Assembly (NCBI GenBank): GCA_030145195.1
Contig: JAQYVY010000001.1
Location: 1 to 64,000, forward strand
Direction: 5' to 3'
Length of the DNA: 64,000 nt
DNA from: Desulfuromonadales bacterium
GTDB lineage: Bacteria; Desulfobacterota; Desulfuromonadia; Desulfuromonadales; BM103
The translations under genes and the position numbers were made by a program. The notes beneath the pieces are model-generated. The model saw only the letters and a program-made list of their open reading frames with translations, was not told the DNA's origin and did no database searches. How positions within the stretch are numbered: the first letter of the stretch is position 1; each line of letters begins with the position of its first letter. Positions 54,266 to 62,609 of the stretch are shown here, piece after piece.

Positions 54266-54374
54266 GTTTAACGAGGTTGTCGCTACATTATTGGATTCTT
54301 TTTTTCTGGTCTGGCAATCTTAAGTTTCGAGGGTGAGGAAGGTTTCTTCTTCGCCCTTTTCAGGAGATAAATCT

Positions 54375-55739
54375 TTGAGTAAAGAAAAGAGCTTCACCGA
54401 TCAGCTTTGGGATTTTTTTTGCTCCCTTAAGCTGGCAATTATGACCCTGCTGGTGCTCGCCTTGACGTCCATTATCGGAACCGTTATCGAGCAGAACCTC
54501 GCGCAACAGGAATATCTGCAGAAGTACGGCATGAGTGAGGGCACCTTCCGTGTGCTCGATGCCTTGCAGTTCTTCGACATGTACCATTCCTGGTGGTTTC
54601 TGTCCCTGATGGGGCTGTTCGCGGTCAACCTGATCTGTTGTTCCATCAAGCGCTTGCCGCGGATTATCAAGATAGTCAACGAGCCGGTGCTGGTGGCGGA
54701 TGACGGTCTGTTCCGGACCTTTTCCAATCGTGAAGAAATCGTCACTGCGGATTCGTTGGAAAGCGTCCGAGATAAGGCAGCTGCCTTATTGGGCAAGCGC
54801 TTTGCCGCGCCGGTTATTACCGAGCAAGATGGTAAGATCCATCTTTTCTCCCAGAAGGGGGCTTACTCCCGGTTCGGGGTTTATGTTACTCATTCTTCGA
54901 TTTTGATCATCTTCCTCGGTGCCATGATCGGTAATGTCTGGGGCTACAAGGCCTACATCAACATCGTCGAAGGCTCCTCAATCAATCAGGTTTGGCCGCG
55001 CGTCGGCAAGGAGCCGATTCCCATCGGTTTTGATCTGCGCTGTGATGATTTTGAAGTCACCTTCTATGACGGTGGTGGCCGACCGAAAGATTTCACCAGT
55101 GAGCTGGTGGTGCTGAAAGACGGCCAGGAAATCTTGAAGAAAACCATAGAGGTCAACGATCCCTTAAGCTATGGCGGTCTGACCTTCTACCAGTCGAGCT
55201 ATGGTCCGGCTGGCGACCCCACCTTCAAGTTCCGGGTGCGCGAACGGGCCACCGGCGAAACGGTCGAAGTCTCTGCGGTACAGGGCCGCCACGTGGAGTT
55301 GCCGGGCGGGCGTTCTTTTGCCGTCAATCAGTTTGCGCCCTCCTACGATAAATTTGGACCGGCTGCCCAGATTCATGTCAATAGCGCGGATGGCACCCAC
55401 GGCAATCCCTTTATCCTGTTGAAGAACTTTCCTGAGTTTGATGAGCGTCGCGGCGGTGATTATATCTTTACGCTGCTTGAGCACCAGCAACGTTACTACA
55501 CCGGTCTGCAGGTTGCCAAAGATCCGGGTGTCTGGGTGGTCTGGCTCGGTTGTTTGTTGATCGTTCTCGGCTCTATGAGCGCCTTCTTCTTGTCCCATCG
55601 CCGCCTCTGGGTGCAGATCCAGCCGCTGGATAAGGGCGTTGGAGTTAAATTCGGCGGCAACGCGCACCGCAATCAACCGGCTTTCGCACTCTTCTTTGAC
55701 GAGTTGAAAAAAGAACTTAACGACGCTCTGACGTCCTGA
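54375..55739 (+). CDS. resB: Cytochrome c maturation protein ResB (system II)
   Basis: 454 residues from TTG 54375 (LSKEKSFTDQLWDFF), preceded by AGGAG at good spacing. Membrane helices at about 15-35, 65-85, 150-170 and 395-420 surround a large periplasmic loop. The family blocks LKLAIMTLLVLALTSIIGTV and GLTFYQSSYGPAG are clear. Together with CcsA it attaches heme to CXXCH motifs on the periplasmic side. It leads a unit that continues into cytochrome genes. Confidence 0.93.
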   Translation: MSKEKSFTDQLWDFFCSLKLAIMTLLVLALTSIIGTVIEQNLAQQEYLQKYGMSEGTFRVLDALQFFDMYHSWWFLSLMGLFAVNLICCSIKRLPRIIKIVNEPVLVADDGLFRTFSNREEIVTADSLESVRDKAAALLGKRFAAPVITEQDGKIHLFSQKGAYSRFGVYVTHSSILIIFLGAMIGNVWGYKAYINIVEGSSINQVWPRVGKEPIPIGFDLRCDDFEVTFYDGGGRPKDFTSELVVLKDGQEILKKTIEVNDPLSYGGLTFYQSSYGPAGDPTFKFRVRERATGETVEVSAVQGRHVELPGGRSFAVNQFAPSYDKFGPAAQIHVNSADGTHGNPFILLKNFPEFDERRGGDYIFTLLEHQQRYYTGLQVAKDPGVWVVWLGCLLIVLGSMSAFFLSHRRLWVQIQPLDKGVGVKFGGNAHRNQPAFALFFDELKKELNDALTS

Positions 55740-55753
55740 TGGAGGAATACGGC

Positions 55754-56605
55754 ATGACCAGTTCTCTCTTTTTTAATATCACAACAATTGCCTACTTTGC
55801 GGCGATGGTGGTCTTTATCCTTTACCTGACCGCCAAAAACAAAACCATTGGTTTGGTTGCCACGTTGGTCTGCTGGGCGGGTTTTGCCGCGAACACGGTT
55901 GCAATCGGGTTGCGCTGGTATGAAGCCTACGCCATGGGTTATGAGCAGGCGCCACTCTCCAATCTTTACGAATCGATTGTCTTCTTTGCCTGGTCGATCC
56001 TGCTGATTTACCTGATTTTTGATCTCAAGTACAAACAGCGTGCCGTGGGGGCCTTCGTGGTGCCCTTTGCCTTCGCTGGCATGATCTGGGCGCAGTGGAG
56101 TCTCGACGCCACGATTCAGCCGCTGGTTCCAGCGCTGCAGAGCAACTGGTTGACCTACCATGTCTTTACCTGCTTTATCGGCTATGCGGCTTTTGCTATG
56201 GCCTGCGGGGTCTCGATCATGTATCTGATCAAGGTCGGCAAGGAGGAGCATGCCGCCGAAGAGTCACCGATCGGCGGGATCCTCGGGATGTTCCCAAGCG
56301 TCAAGATTCTTGATGATCTCAACTACAAAGCCATCATGGTCGGCTTCCCGATGCTGACCCTCGGCATTATTACTGGCGCGGCCTGGGCCAACTATGCCTG
56401 GGGCACCTACTGGAGTTGGGATCCCAAGGAAACCTGGAGCCTGATTGTTTGGTTTATCTATGCGGCATTTTTGCACGCAAGGTTTACCCGCGGCTGGGTG
56501 GGGCGGCGTGCGGCCTGGCTCTCTATCTTCGGTTTTGCCGCCACGATCTTCTGTTACCTCGGGGTCAACTTAGTGTTGTCCGGATTGCATTCGTATGGGG
56601 GATAG
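55754..56605 (+). CDS. ccsA: Cytochrome c maturation protein CcsA (heme-handling subunit)
   Basis: 283 residues from ATG 55754 with GGAGG upstream; an ATG at 55739 overlapping the resB stop is an alternative. Eight helices. The tryptophan-rich heme motif WGTYWSWDPKETWSLIVWF is near residue 225, and conserved His are in WLTYHVFTCFIGY and the C-terminal NLVLSGLHSYGG. It exports and presents heme; ResB partners it. Confidence 0.95.
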   Translation: MTSSLFFNITTIAYFAAMVVFILYLTAKNKTIGLVATLVCWAGFAANTVAIGLRWYEAYAMGYEQAPLSNLYESIVFFAWSILLIYLIFDLKYKQRAVGAFVVPFAFAGMIWAQWSLDATIQPLVPALQSNWLTYHVFTCFIGYAAFAMACGVSIMYLIKVGKEEHAAEESPIGGILGMFPSVKILDDLNYKAIMVGFPMLTLGIITGAAWANYAWGTYWSWDPKETWSLIVWFIYAAFLHARFTRGWVGRRAAWLSIFGFAATIFCYLGVNLVLSGLHSYGG

Positions 56606-56925
56606 CTCGGAGGGTTTCAAGGCCGAGTCGCTCGCTCTCATCGAATAACCGATGGCAAAAAAAGAAAAGTTTGGTATCAATGCCGGGGTGATAGAGCTAA
56701 TGTTCTGTCTCCCCGGTTGTGTTAAGGCCGGGAATTTGCATGTCTGTAAAGGGTTGAAGCTATGCACCTTCCCTTGTGGTGGTAAATAGCGGAGCTAGGG
56801 TCCTTCATTGGCCGGTACCCGTAATTTTGTGCTGGGAGTTCGCGGTGTTAATGCCGTCAAAGCACCATTTATTGTTTTTTTGTTGTCCGTTATGCGAATC
56901 ATTTGCCTGAGGGGCTTGGTGAAAG
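56606..56925. other. Intergenic region between ccsA and the first multiheme gene
   Basis: 320 bases without a gene. It includes a candidate -24/-12 element at 56725-56740. I searched by eye for a c-di-GMP/cGAMP (GEMM) riboswitch, common before Geobacter cytochromes, and did not see its core. Confidence 0.4.
56725..56740 (+). promoter_or_regulatory. Possible sigma-54 promoter before the first multiheme cytochrome
   Basis: AGGCCGGGAATTTGCA has GG at 56726-56727 and GC at 56738-56739, 10 bases apart; the -12 element TTGCA is perfect, the -24 element (AGGCCG) is less so. Confidence 0.4.
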
Positions 56926-57960
56926 ATGCGAATCGGTCTATTCAGCTTATTGTTGGCTGCTTTCTCTGTCCTGATTCTTCCGGCCTTTGCTGACGAAGGC
57001 TCGGGTCGGTCTTTTGTCCTCTGGTCTGGCTCTGCCTCTGCAGGCAGTTGCACTACAGTGCAGTGCCATGCCATTCTTGGCAAGGCTAAGTACGTGCATA
57101 ACCCGGTCGCCGAGCGAGACTGCCTCGCCTGTCATGCGACGACCGAGCAGAGTCATCCTGGACCCGATTCCATGCAGTTGCTCGAGGAAGAGCCGGGGCT
57201 TTGTCTGCAATGTCATGAAAACCCGGCTGCCGGGATGAAACATCCGCACTCAGCTGTGGAGGCAGGTTGTACTGGTTGCCATAGCCCGCATCAGGGCGGA
57301 TTGCCAGACTTTTTATTGCAGTCCGGTGGCAAGCTCTGTTTGATGTGCCACGCTGATATGGTTGCCGGGAAACATGTTCACGGCCCGGTCTTTGCTGACA
57401 ACTGCGGGATCTGTCACGGCATCCATGGCTCCGATAACGAGTCGATGCTGAACCTGCCTGGCAATAAACTTTGTTTTGCCTGTCATGTCGGGATCAAAGG
57501 GATTATCGACAATGCGGTTTCGCAGCACGAGCCCGTTGCCAACGGCCAATGTTGGGATTGTCATGAGCCCCATGCTTCCGATTACAAGCCTTACCTGAAG
57601 GCCTATTACCCGCGTGAATTCTATGTTCCTTTTGAGGAAGAGAATTTCGCGCTGTGTTTTAATTGCCATGATAAGAACGCGTTCCTTTATGAACGAACCT
57701 CTGAAGCCACGGAGTTTCGCAACCGGGATGCTAACCTACACTTTTTTCATGTCAATCGTTCCGATAAAGGCCGGGTTTGCAAGGGTTGCCATGGGGTGCA
57801 TGGTGCCGACCAGGAAAAGTTGCTGATGAGTCGGGTCGCCGGCTTCGGTCGCTGGGGGATCCCCCTCAATTGGGTCAAAACCGAAAAGGCAACCACCTGC
57901 TATGTCGGTTGCCACCGGCCGAAAAGTTACAGTCAGGAAGAACTGATAGATAACCTATAG
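56926..57960 (+). CDS. Periplasmic multiheme c-type cytochrome (up to 11 hemes)
   Basis: 344 residues with a signal peptide ending ILPAFADEG. Nine standard CXXCH sites: CLACH, CLQCH, CTGCH, CLMCH, CGICH, CFACH, CWDCH, CFNCH, CKGCH. Two more lie at unusual spacing: the first, CTTVQCH (CX4CH), and the last, CYVGCH (CX3CH). Doubled-CXXCH segments of about 40 residues recur (LCLQCH...CTGCHSPHQGG; LCFACH...CWDCHEPHASD). This layout is typical of periplasmic or outer-membrane electron carriers in metal-reducing bacteria. First of two cytochrome/NHL-lipoprotein pairs. Confidence 0.9.
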   Translation: MRIGLFSLLLAAFSVLILPAFADEGSGRSFVLWSGSASAGSCTTVQCHAILGKAKYVHNPVAERDCLACHATTEQSHPGPDSMQLLEEEPGLCLQCHENPAAGMKHPHSAVEAGCTGCHSPHQGGLPDFLLQSGGKLCLMCHADMVAGKHVHGPVFADNCGICHGIHGSDNESMLNLPGNKLCFACHVGIKGIIDNAVSQHEPVANGQCWDCHEPHASDYKPYLKAYYPREFYVPFEEENFALCFNCHDKNAFLYERTSEATEFRNRDANLHFFHVNRSDKGRVCKGCHGVHGADQEKLLMSRVAGFGRWGIPLNWVKTEKATTCYVGCHRPKSYSQEELIDNL

Positions 57961-57988
57961 AGCCCAATTCAGCTCGAAATGGATTGGC

Positions 57989-59131
57989 TTGGGAGCTTTG
58001 ATCGTTTTGTCGGATTTGCTATTGTCTTTAAATTCCAGGATAAAGTGGTGCCTGTTGCTCGTGTTGCTGCTGACCGGCTGTGCCCCGGGGTTGCAGGAGG
58101 AACGGGCTGAGCGTTACTTCTGGCCGCCTGATCCAGAGTATGCAAAGGTTGAGTTTATCGACTTTTATGTGGCCAAAGAGGATGTTGCGATGTCAGGGCC
58201 AACTTTGTTGGATGAGTTTCTCGGTCAAGCTCTACCGCAACCCTTGTTTGCTTATCCCTATGGTGTGGCCACAAATCAGGCCGGTAAGGTGTTTGTTTCA
58301 GATACCCGTAACAAGGTGGTTGTTGTTTTCGATTTTGCTCTGGGGGCGGTTTCGTATCTACAGAGCGAAGATGGGGGGCGATATAACTTTCCTTTGCCGA
58401 TGGGGGTTGCTGCGCAGCCAGGTGGAAAGATCTTTGTCGTCGAGGCGAAAAACCATCAAGTGCTGGTTTTTTCGTCTGCCGGTAAATACGAGACGTCTTT
58501 CGGTGCCGATGATTTGACCAAACCCACGGGGCTGGCTTACTGCGAAAAGTCGCAGCGGTTGTTTGTTGTTGATACGGGTCAACACCGGGTTGTCGTGTTC
58601 GATAAGGATTACCGAAAAACCTCAACAATCGGTGAACGTGGTGCTCAACCAGGGCAGTTCAACTACCCCCTGGATGCTGCCGTCGGCCCGTCCGGTAACC
58701 TCTTTGTGCTCGACACTCTGAATGCGAAGGTTCAAGTGTTCTCTCCCGCGGGTGAGTTCCTGCATCAGTTTGGCGAGCGAGGGACGGCTGCTGGTTCGTT
58801 TGCGCTGCCAAAAAGTATCACAGTGAGTGCCCAGGGCCATGTCTATGTTACGGACAGCGTGAGCCACAAGTTCATGATCTTTGATCAATACGGGCAGCTC
58901 CTGCTGGCTGTTGGCGGTCATAGTCGATCAACGAGTGGCAGGTTTTCACCAGGGGGCTTTTACTCGCCGATCGGAATAACTGCCGATCTTTCTGGGGCGA
59001 TTTTTGTCGTTGACGCCATGAACCGGGGAGTGCATAAGTTTCAGTATCTGACCCCGGAATATCTGGCAGCTCACCCCATTCTCCCGGGGCAGTCCCACTT
59101 CCCGCTGCAGATGTCGGGTGTGGATCAGTAG
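57989..59131 (+). CDS. NHL-repeat lipoprotein, copy 1
   Basis: About 370-380 residues. Lipobox LLLTGCAPG. Six NHL/beta-propeller units: VFVSDTRNKVVVVFD, IFVVEAKNHQVLVF, LFVVDTGQHRVVVFD, LFVLDTLNAKVQVF, VYVTDSVSHKFMIFD, IFVVDAMNRGVHKF. The N-terminal block ERYFWPPDPEYAKVEFIDFY and C-terminal QYLTPEYLAAHPI are shared with the second NHL gene. No ATG fits before the lipobox, so a TTG start is used; the exact start is uncertain. The six-bladed propeller may scaffold or dock cytochromes at the outer membrane. Confidence 0.85.
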   Translation: MGALIVLSDLLLSLNSRIKWCLLLVLLLTGCAPGLQEERAERYFWPPDPEYAKVEFIDFYVAKEDVAMSGPTLLDEFLGQALPQPLFAYPYGVATNQAGKVFVSDTRNKVVVVFDFALGAVSYLQSEDGGRYNFPLPMGVAAQPGGKIFVVEAKNHQVLVFSSAGKYETSFGADDLTKPTGLAYCEKSQRLFVVDTGQHRVVVFDKDYRKTSTIGERGAQPGQFNYPLDAAVGPSGNLFVLDTLNAKVQVFSPAGEFLHQFGERGTAAGSFALPKSITVSAQGHVYVTDSVSHKFMIFDQYGQLLLAVGGHSRSTSGRFSPGGFYSPIGITADLSGAIFVVDAMNRGVHKFQYLTPEYLAAHPILPGQSHFPLQMSGVDQ

Positions 59132-59226
59132 CTTTGTGCGTATCGGAAAGTTTTGGTAGGGCCTTTGGAGGCTTTTATGTGGGGAGCTGACTATTGTCGA
59201 AGAATACCCAGTCTGAGGTAGCTGTT

Positions 59227-60219
59227 ATGATGAATATGTTTATAAAAAAATGGATGGTGTGCCTGACGGCCTTTTTGCTCCTGCCGGTTTGTGTTTTTGC
59301 TCTGGAGTTGGTCTATCCGGCCGATGGGACTTCCGTCAGGAAATCCAATTACGTCATTATCAAAGCCGGGAATAGTCCAGTGGTTGATGGTCTAACTGTT
59401 GAGATCAATGGTGTCGGTAGTGACTTGATTGATATTTCTTCGGTGGAATACAAGCAGGCTTTTGCCGACCTGCTGATTCTGATGCCGGACCTGGATCCTG
59501 GCCTCAACAAGATAGTTCTCAACGGTATCACCGGGGGCAAGTCGGTGGCAAAGGTCGAGGCCGAGGTTTATTTTGTGGTCAACCCTTGGGATGATCCGCC
59601 AGAGCAATTCCCCCCCTTTATTCTGCACTTGCCGCAGAAGGAGAGTCTTTGTGCGCCGTGCCACAATATGGATCCAAGCTCTGAGGAGCTTAATAGCTTC
59701 GATCCCCGCAAGAATCCATGTAACTCCTGTCACAAGCGGATGATCCACAAGAAGCATGTCCACGGCCCGGCCGGAGTTTTGGAATGTACGACTTGTCATG
59801 ATGCTGCTTCGGGTCCGGCTAAGTATGCGATTGAGGGCCGCGGTAACCAGCTCTGCCTGGAATGTCACGAAGATAAGTTTGACGATTTCAAAGCGCAAAA
59901 ATTTATGCACGGTCCAGTGGAGACTGGCGATTGTCTGGTTTGTCACAGCCCTCACGCCACCGATGAGTTCGCTCAGGTGCGTGGCAATATTAATTCTTTA
60001 TGCCAGGCGTGTCATCAGTCTTTCAGTGATGGTCGTCATATCTTGAGAGGGATAAGTGGTCAGATACATCCGGTTGCCGGAGTCTTTGACCCGACGAGGT
60101 CCAATCGTGACTTGAACTGCACCAGTTGCCATAACCCGCACGGTGGCCAGGCCAAGAACTATTTTGTTAACAATATTTTGGATCGTTTTGTCTTGTGTCA
60201 ATATTGTCACAAAAAATAA
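59227..60219 (+). CDS. Octaheme c-type cytochrome with N-terminal beta domain
   Basis: 330 residues from ATG 59227 (MMNMFIKKWMV); TGAGG precedes. Signal peptide ends VCVFA. Residues about 25-120 have no heme sites and look like a beta-sandwich (ELVYPADGTSVRKSNYVIIK). Eight CXXCH follow: CAPCH, CNSCH, CTTCH, CLECH, CLVCH, CQACH, CTSCH, CQYCH. The N-terminal Ig-like domain differs from the first cytochrome, so the pairs are not identical copies. It probably transfers electrons towards the cell surface. Confidence 0.9.
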   Translation: MMNMFIKKWMVCLTAFLLLPVCVFALELVYPADGTSVRKSNYVIIKAGNSPVVDGLTVEINGVGSDLIDISSVEYKQAFADLLILMPDLDPGLNKIVLNGITGGKSVAKVEAEVYFVVNPWDDPPEQFPPFILHLPQKESLCAPCHNMDPSSEELNSFDPRKNPCNSCHKRMIHKKHVHGPAGVLECTTCHDAASGPAKYAIEGRGNQLCLECHEDKFDDFKAQKFMHGPVETGDCLVCHSPHATDEFAQVRGNINSLCQACHQSFSDGRHILRGISGQIHPVAGVFDPTRSNRDLNCTSCHNPHGGQAKNYFVNNILDRFVLCQYCHKK

Positions 60220-60240
60220 TTAATAATAGTGAGGCTGAAG

Positions 60241-61296
60241 ATGTCAAAATCTCTGTGGTTATTGCTTTATATGGTTGCCGGATTTGCCCTGTTCCTGGGT
60301 GGTTGCGCTGCCCCTGAGTCGGTAAGTGTGCAAAGGTACTTCTGGCCGATTCCTCCAGAAGATCCAAAAGTGGAGTTCATCGGGGTCTATTCCTCGGAGG
60401 ATAGTTTTGAGAAATCCGACTTTTTGAAGGCCCAACAAGCTTTTCTGGGCAAAGAGGACCAGAAGCCCTTCCGCGGCCCCTACGGCGTTGCGGCTGATGA
60501 TGAGGGCAAGGTTTTTGTCTCGGATGTCTACACCAAAAACATCCGGGTTTATGATTTTAATTCTAAAAAGGTGAGCTTCCTTCTGGCCAAAACTTACCTG
60601 CAAAAACCCTATGATCTGGATATGGACTCAGCCAAGAATCTTTATGTGGTCGATCCCGGCTTGAGTAAAGTGCTGGTGCTGTCGCGCACGGGTGAGAACC
60701 TATATGCCTATGGCAACAAGGACTCTCTGCAGCAGCCGGTTTATGTCGCGATTAACGAGCGGTTGCGCCGACTCTATGTTTCTGACGCTGGCAGTCACAA
60801 GATCGTTGTGTTTGACCTTGATTCGCGGGAGGTTGTTTTTGAATTTGGTGGTTTGGGTGCTGGCGACGGCCAGTTTTTCTCTTGCCAGGGGGTGGCGATA
60901 GACCGTGACGACAACGTGTACGTTGCCGACATGCTCAACGCCCGGGTTCAGGTGTTCGACCGGGATGGTAACTTCAAGAGTAAGTTTGGAACGCGCGGCG
61001 ATGATATATTTACGTTTGAGTTTCCCAAGGATCTTGCTTTCGATGTTGATGACAACCTCTGGCTGGTTGACAGCCGCAGGCCCTATTATCGTGCCTATCA
61101 AAAGGATGGCACGCTGTTGCTGGTCGTCGGTGCAGAGCAGCGGACAAAACATCCGATGGCACTGGCTTATCCCGTGAGCATCCATATCACTCCCAAGTCG
61201 GCAATCTATGTGACTGATTTCCTTAACCGACGGTTTTCTCAGTGGCAGTATGTCACTCCTGAGTATCTGTTGCAAAACCCGATAACCCCGAAGTGA
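60241..61296 (+). CDS. NHL-repeat lipoprotein, copy 2
   Basis: 351 residues from ATG 60241, TGAGG site. Lipobox LGGCAAPE. Six NHL-type units: VFVSDVYTKNIRVYD, LYVVDPGLSKVLVLS, LYVSDAGSHKIVVFD, VYVADMLNARVQVFD, LWLVDSRRPYYRAY, IYVTDFLNRRFSQW. It shares QRYFWPIPPEDPKVEFIGVY and QYVTPEYLLQNPI with copy 1, so the two genes are paralogues from a duplication. A promoter for the tetraheme gene lies 165 bases downstream. Confidence 0.9.
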   Translation: MSKSLWLLLYMVAGFALFLGGCAAPESVSVQRYFWPIPPEDPKVEFIGVYSSEDSFEKSDFLKAQQAFLGKEDQKPFRGPYGVAADDEGKVFVSDVYTKNIRVYDFNSKKVSFLLAKTYLQKPYDLDMDSAKNLYVVDPGLSKVLVLSRTGENLYAYGNKDSLQQPVYVAINERLRRLYVSDAGSHKIVVFDLDSREVVFEFGGLGAGDGQFFSCQGVAIDRDDNVYVADMLNARVQVFDRDGNFKSKFGTRGDDIFTFEFPKDLAFDVDDNLWLVDSRRPYYRAYQKDGTLLLVVGAEQRTKHPMALAYPVSIHITPKSAIYVTDFLNRRFSQWQYVTPEYLLQNPITPK

Positions 61297-61462
61297 TTTT
61301 TTGGGGGGGCTGTGGTCCGGGCTCTCGGTCTTTAGATGGCGTTTTGCCATTAGGCGGAGAAAGCTACGGCTTATGACTGTGCCTGGGTAAGGCTTATGCG
61401 TCCTTGGGCAGGCCCGGGAGCGTTTAGGCCGCTAAATTCTAAAGATGAAGGGGGGGGCTTTT

Positions 61463-61480
61463 CTGGCATGTGTTTTGCTT
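61463..61480 (+). promoter_or_regulatory. Sigma-54 promoter of the OmcE-like gene
   Basis: CTGGCATGTGTTTTGCTT: GG at 61465-61466, GC at 61477-61478, 10 bases between; nearly identical to the consensus TGGCAC-N5-TTGC. Transcription should begin near 61490. Upstream, direct repeats GGCTTATG and an inverted repeat GCCTGGGTAAGG / CCTTGGGCAGGC (about 61380-61415) could be activator sites. Confidence 0.75.
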
Positions 61481-61557
61481 AAATGTACTACATCAGTTCA
61501 CTTAACTGGAGTTCTTCAGTAGCGCTCCCACAATCTAAGTTTTTTGGAGGTAAGAAA

Positions 61558-62208
61558 ATGAAAAAGGTTTTAGTACTCGTAGCTGTTTCTTTGATGTTCG
61601 CTGTACCTGCAATGGCGTTGACCATTGTTGGTACCAAGCACGATCTGTCCACGACTGGTCCTGTTAATGCTGCTTTGGGCGGCACGATCGACGAGATCTG
61701 TGTTTACTGCCACACACCTCACGGTGCTGATACTACTGTTTCCCTGGCTCCTCTCTGGAACCGCGTAAACACGACTCTTGACGGTACTGAGGATCTTTAC
61801 GCCTCATCTACTTTCAATGCTGCTGCTTCTGCTGGCTACGGTTATGCTGGCATCAACGGTAGTGACGCTGTGCTCTGTCTCTCTTGTCATGACGGTACAA
61901 GTGTAACTGACACGTTGGTCAACATGCCTAACTCAGGTCAGACCGTAGCGACCACAGCCATTACTAATGGTAACGCTCTGATTCTTGGTGATACTGAAGA
62001 AATGTCCAATGACCATCCGGTTGGTTTCTGCTATTCTCAGGTTCAAGGGCTTGCTGGCGAAGAGCTCAAAGCTGCTCCTACCGTTCCTCTGTTTGAAGGC
62101 GACATGTGGTGTTCTAGCTGCCATGACGTTCATGACAATCAGTACACTCCGTTCCTGTCTATGGCGAACGGCGGCTCTGCTCTTTGCTTGGACTGCCACG
62201 ACAAGTAA
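61558..62208 (+). CDS. OmcE-like extracellular tetraheme cytochrome (nanowire subunit candidate)
   Basis: 216 residues from ATG 61558 with GGAGGT at ideal spacing. Signal peptide MKKVLVLVAVSLMFAVPAMA, cleaved before LTIVGTKHDL. Four CXXCH: CVYCH 48-52, CLSCH 107-111, CSSCH 185-189, CLDCH 210-214. The only other His residues are H28 (TKHDL), H55 (TPHG), H153 (NDHPVGF) and H192 (DVHDN): eight in all, exactly two per heme. Length, motif order and context match OmcE, whose filaments are made of tetraheme subunits. A single extra Cys (158) is unpaired. sigma-54 promoter upstream, strong terminator downstream. Confidence 0.85.
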   Translation: MKKVLVLVAVSLMFAVPAMALTIVGTKHDLSTTGPVNAALGGTIDEICVYCHTPHGADTTVSLAPLWNRVNTTLDGTEDLYASSTFNAAASAGYGYAGINGSDAVLCLSCHDGTSVTDTLVNMPNSGQTVATTAITNGNALILGDTEEMSNDHPVGFCYSQVQGLAGEELKAAPTVPLFEGDMWCSSCHDVHDNQYTPFLSMANGGSALCLDCHDK

Positions 62209-62235
62209 AGTTCTCTAGCTACTGATGAACTGATG

Positions 62236-62266
62236 GCGGGACCCGAGAGGGTCCCGCTATTTTTTT
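62236..62266 (+). terminator. Strong terminator of the OmcE-like gene
   Basis: GCGGGACCC-GAGA-GGGTCCCGC, perfect 9-base stem, followed by TATTTTTTT. Confidence 0.95.
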
Positions 62267-62538
62267 GTGGTTGTGCCGTCCGGGAAAAGTTTAGCTACAG
62301 AGGTCAGCCTGCAGCTAGCTGCTGCGGTGTTGCCTTCTGCATAGTCGACCCATAAAGTCAGAATCTATGTTTACAGGGATATGCAGGATGAACAGGATAA
62401 AGTCAGAACTTTGAGTCCAGGATTGTTGTCTTGGGCTGTTGAGGTGTGGGTGGCTATTTGAAGAAATTTGTTCGGCTGATTGGCGGTATTTGCGTTTTGC
62501 TACGGGCGGATTTGTGTGGCAAAGTCTGCGCTTTGGTG
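62267..62538. other. Intergenic stretch with a dispersed repeat motif
   Basis: TTTACAGGGATATGCAGGAT and GATGAACAGGATAAAG near 62370-62400; the same motif occurs near 13680. No gene seen. Confidence 0.45.
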
Positions 62539-62554
62539 TGGTGCGATAATTGCA
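62539..62554 (+). promoter_or_regulatory. Sigma-54 promoter of the beta-barrel gene
   Basis: TGGTGCGATAATTGCA: GG and GC 10 bases apart, -12 element perfect, -24 TGG with CG at the following positions. About 55 bases before the ATG. Confidence 0.6.
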
Positions 62555-62609
62555 TGTTTAAGCTCTAGATTAAGATCCCGTTTTGAGTGGGTTTGTCCTG
62601 GAAGTTGTT

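Noticed and set aside
61297-61462. GEMM-type c-di-GMP/cGAMP riboswitch before the OmcE-like gene
   Set aside because: Hairpins exist but I did not see the conserved GEMM core sequences, and the region lies upstream of the sigma-54 promoter so it would not be in the transcript.
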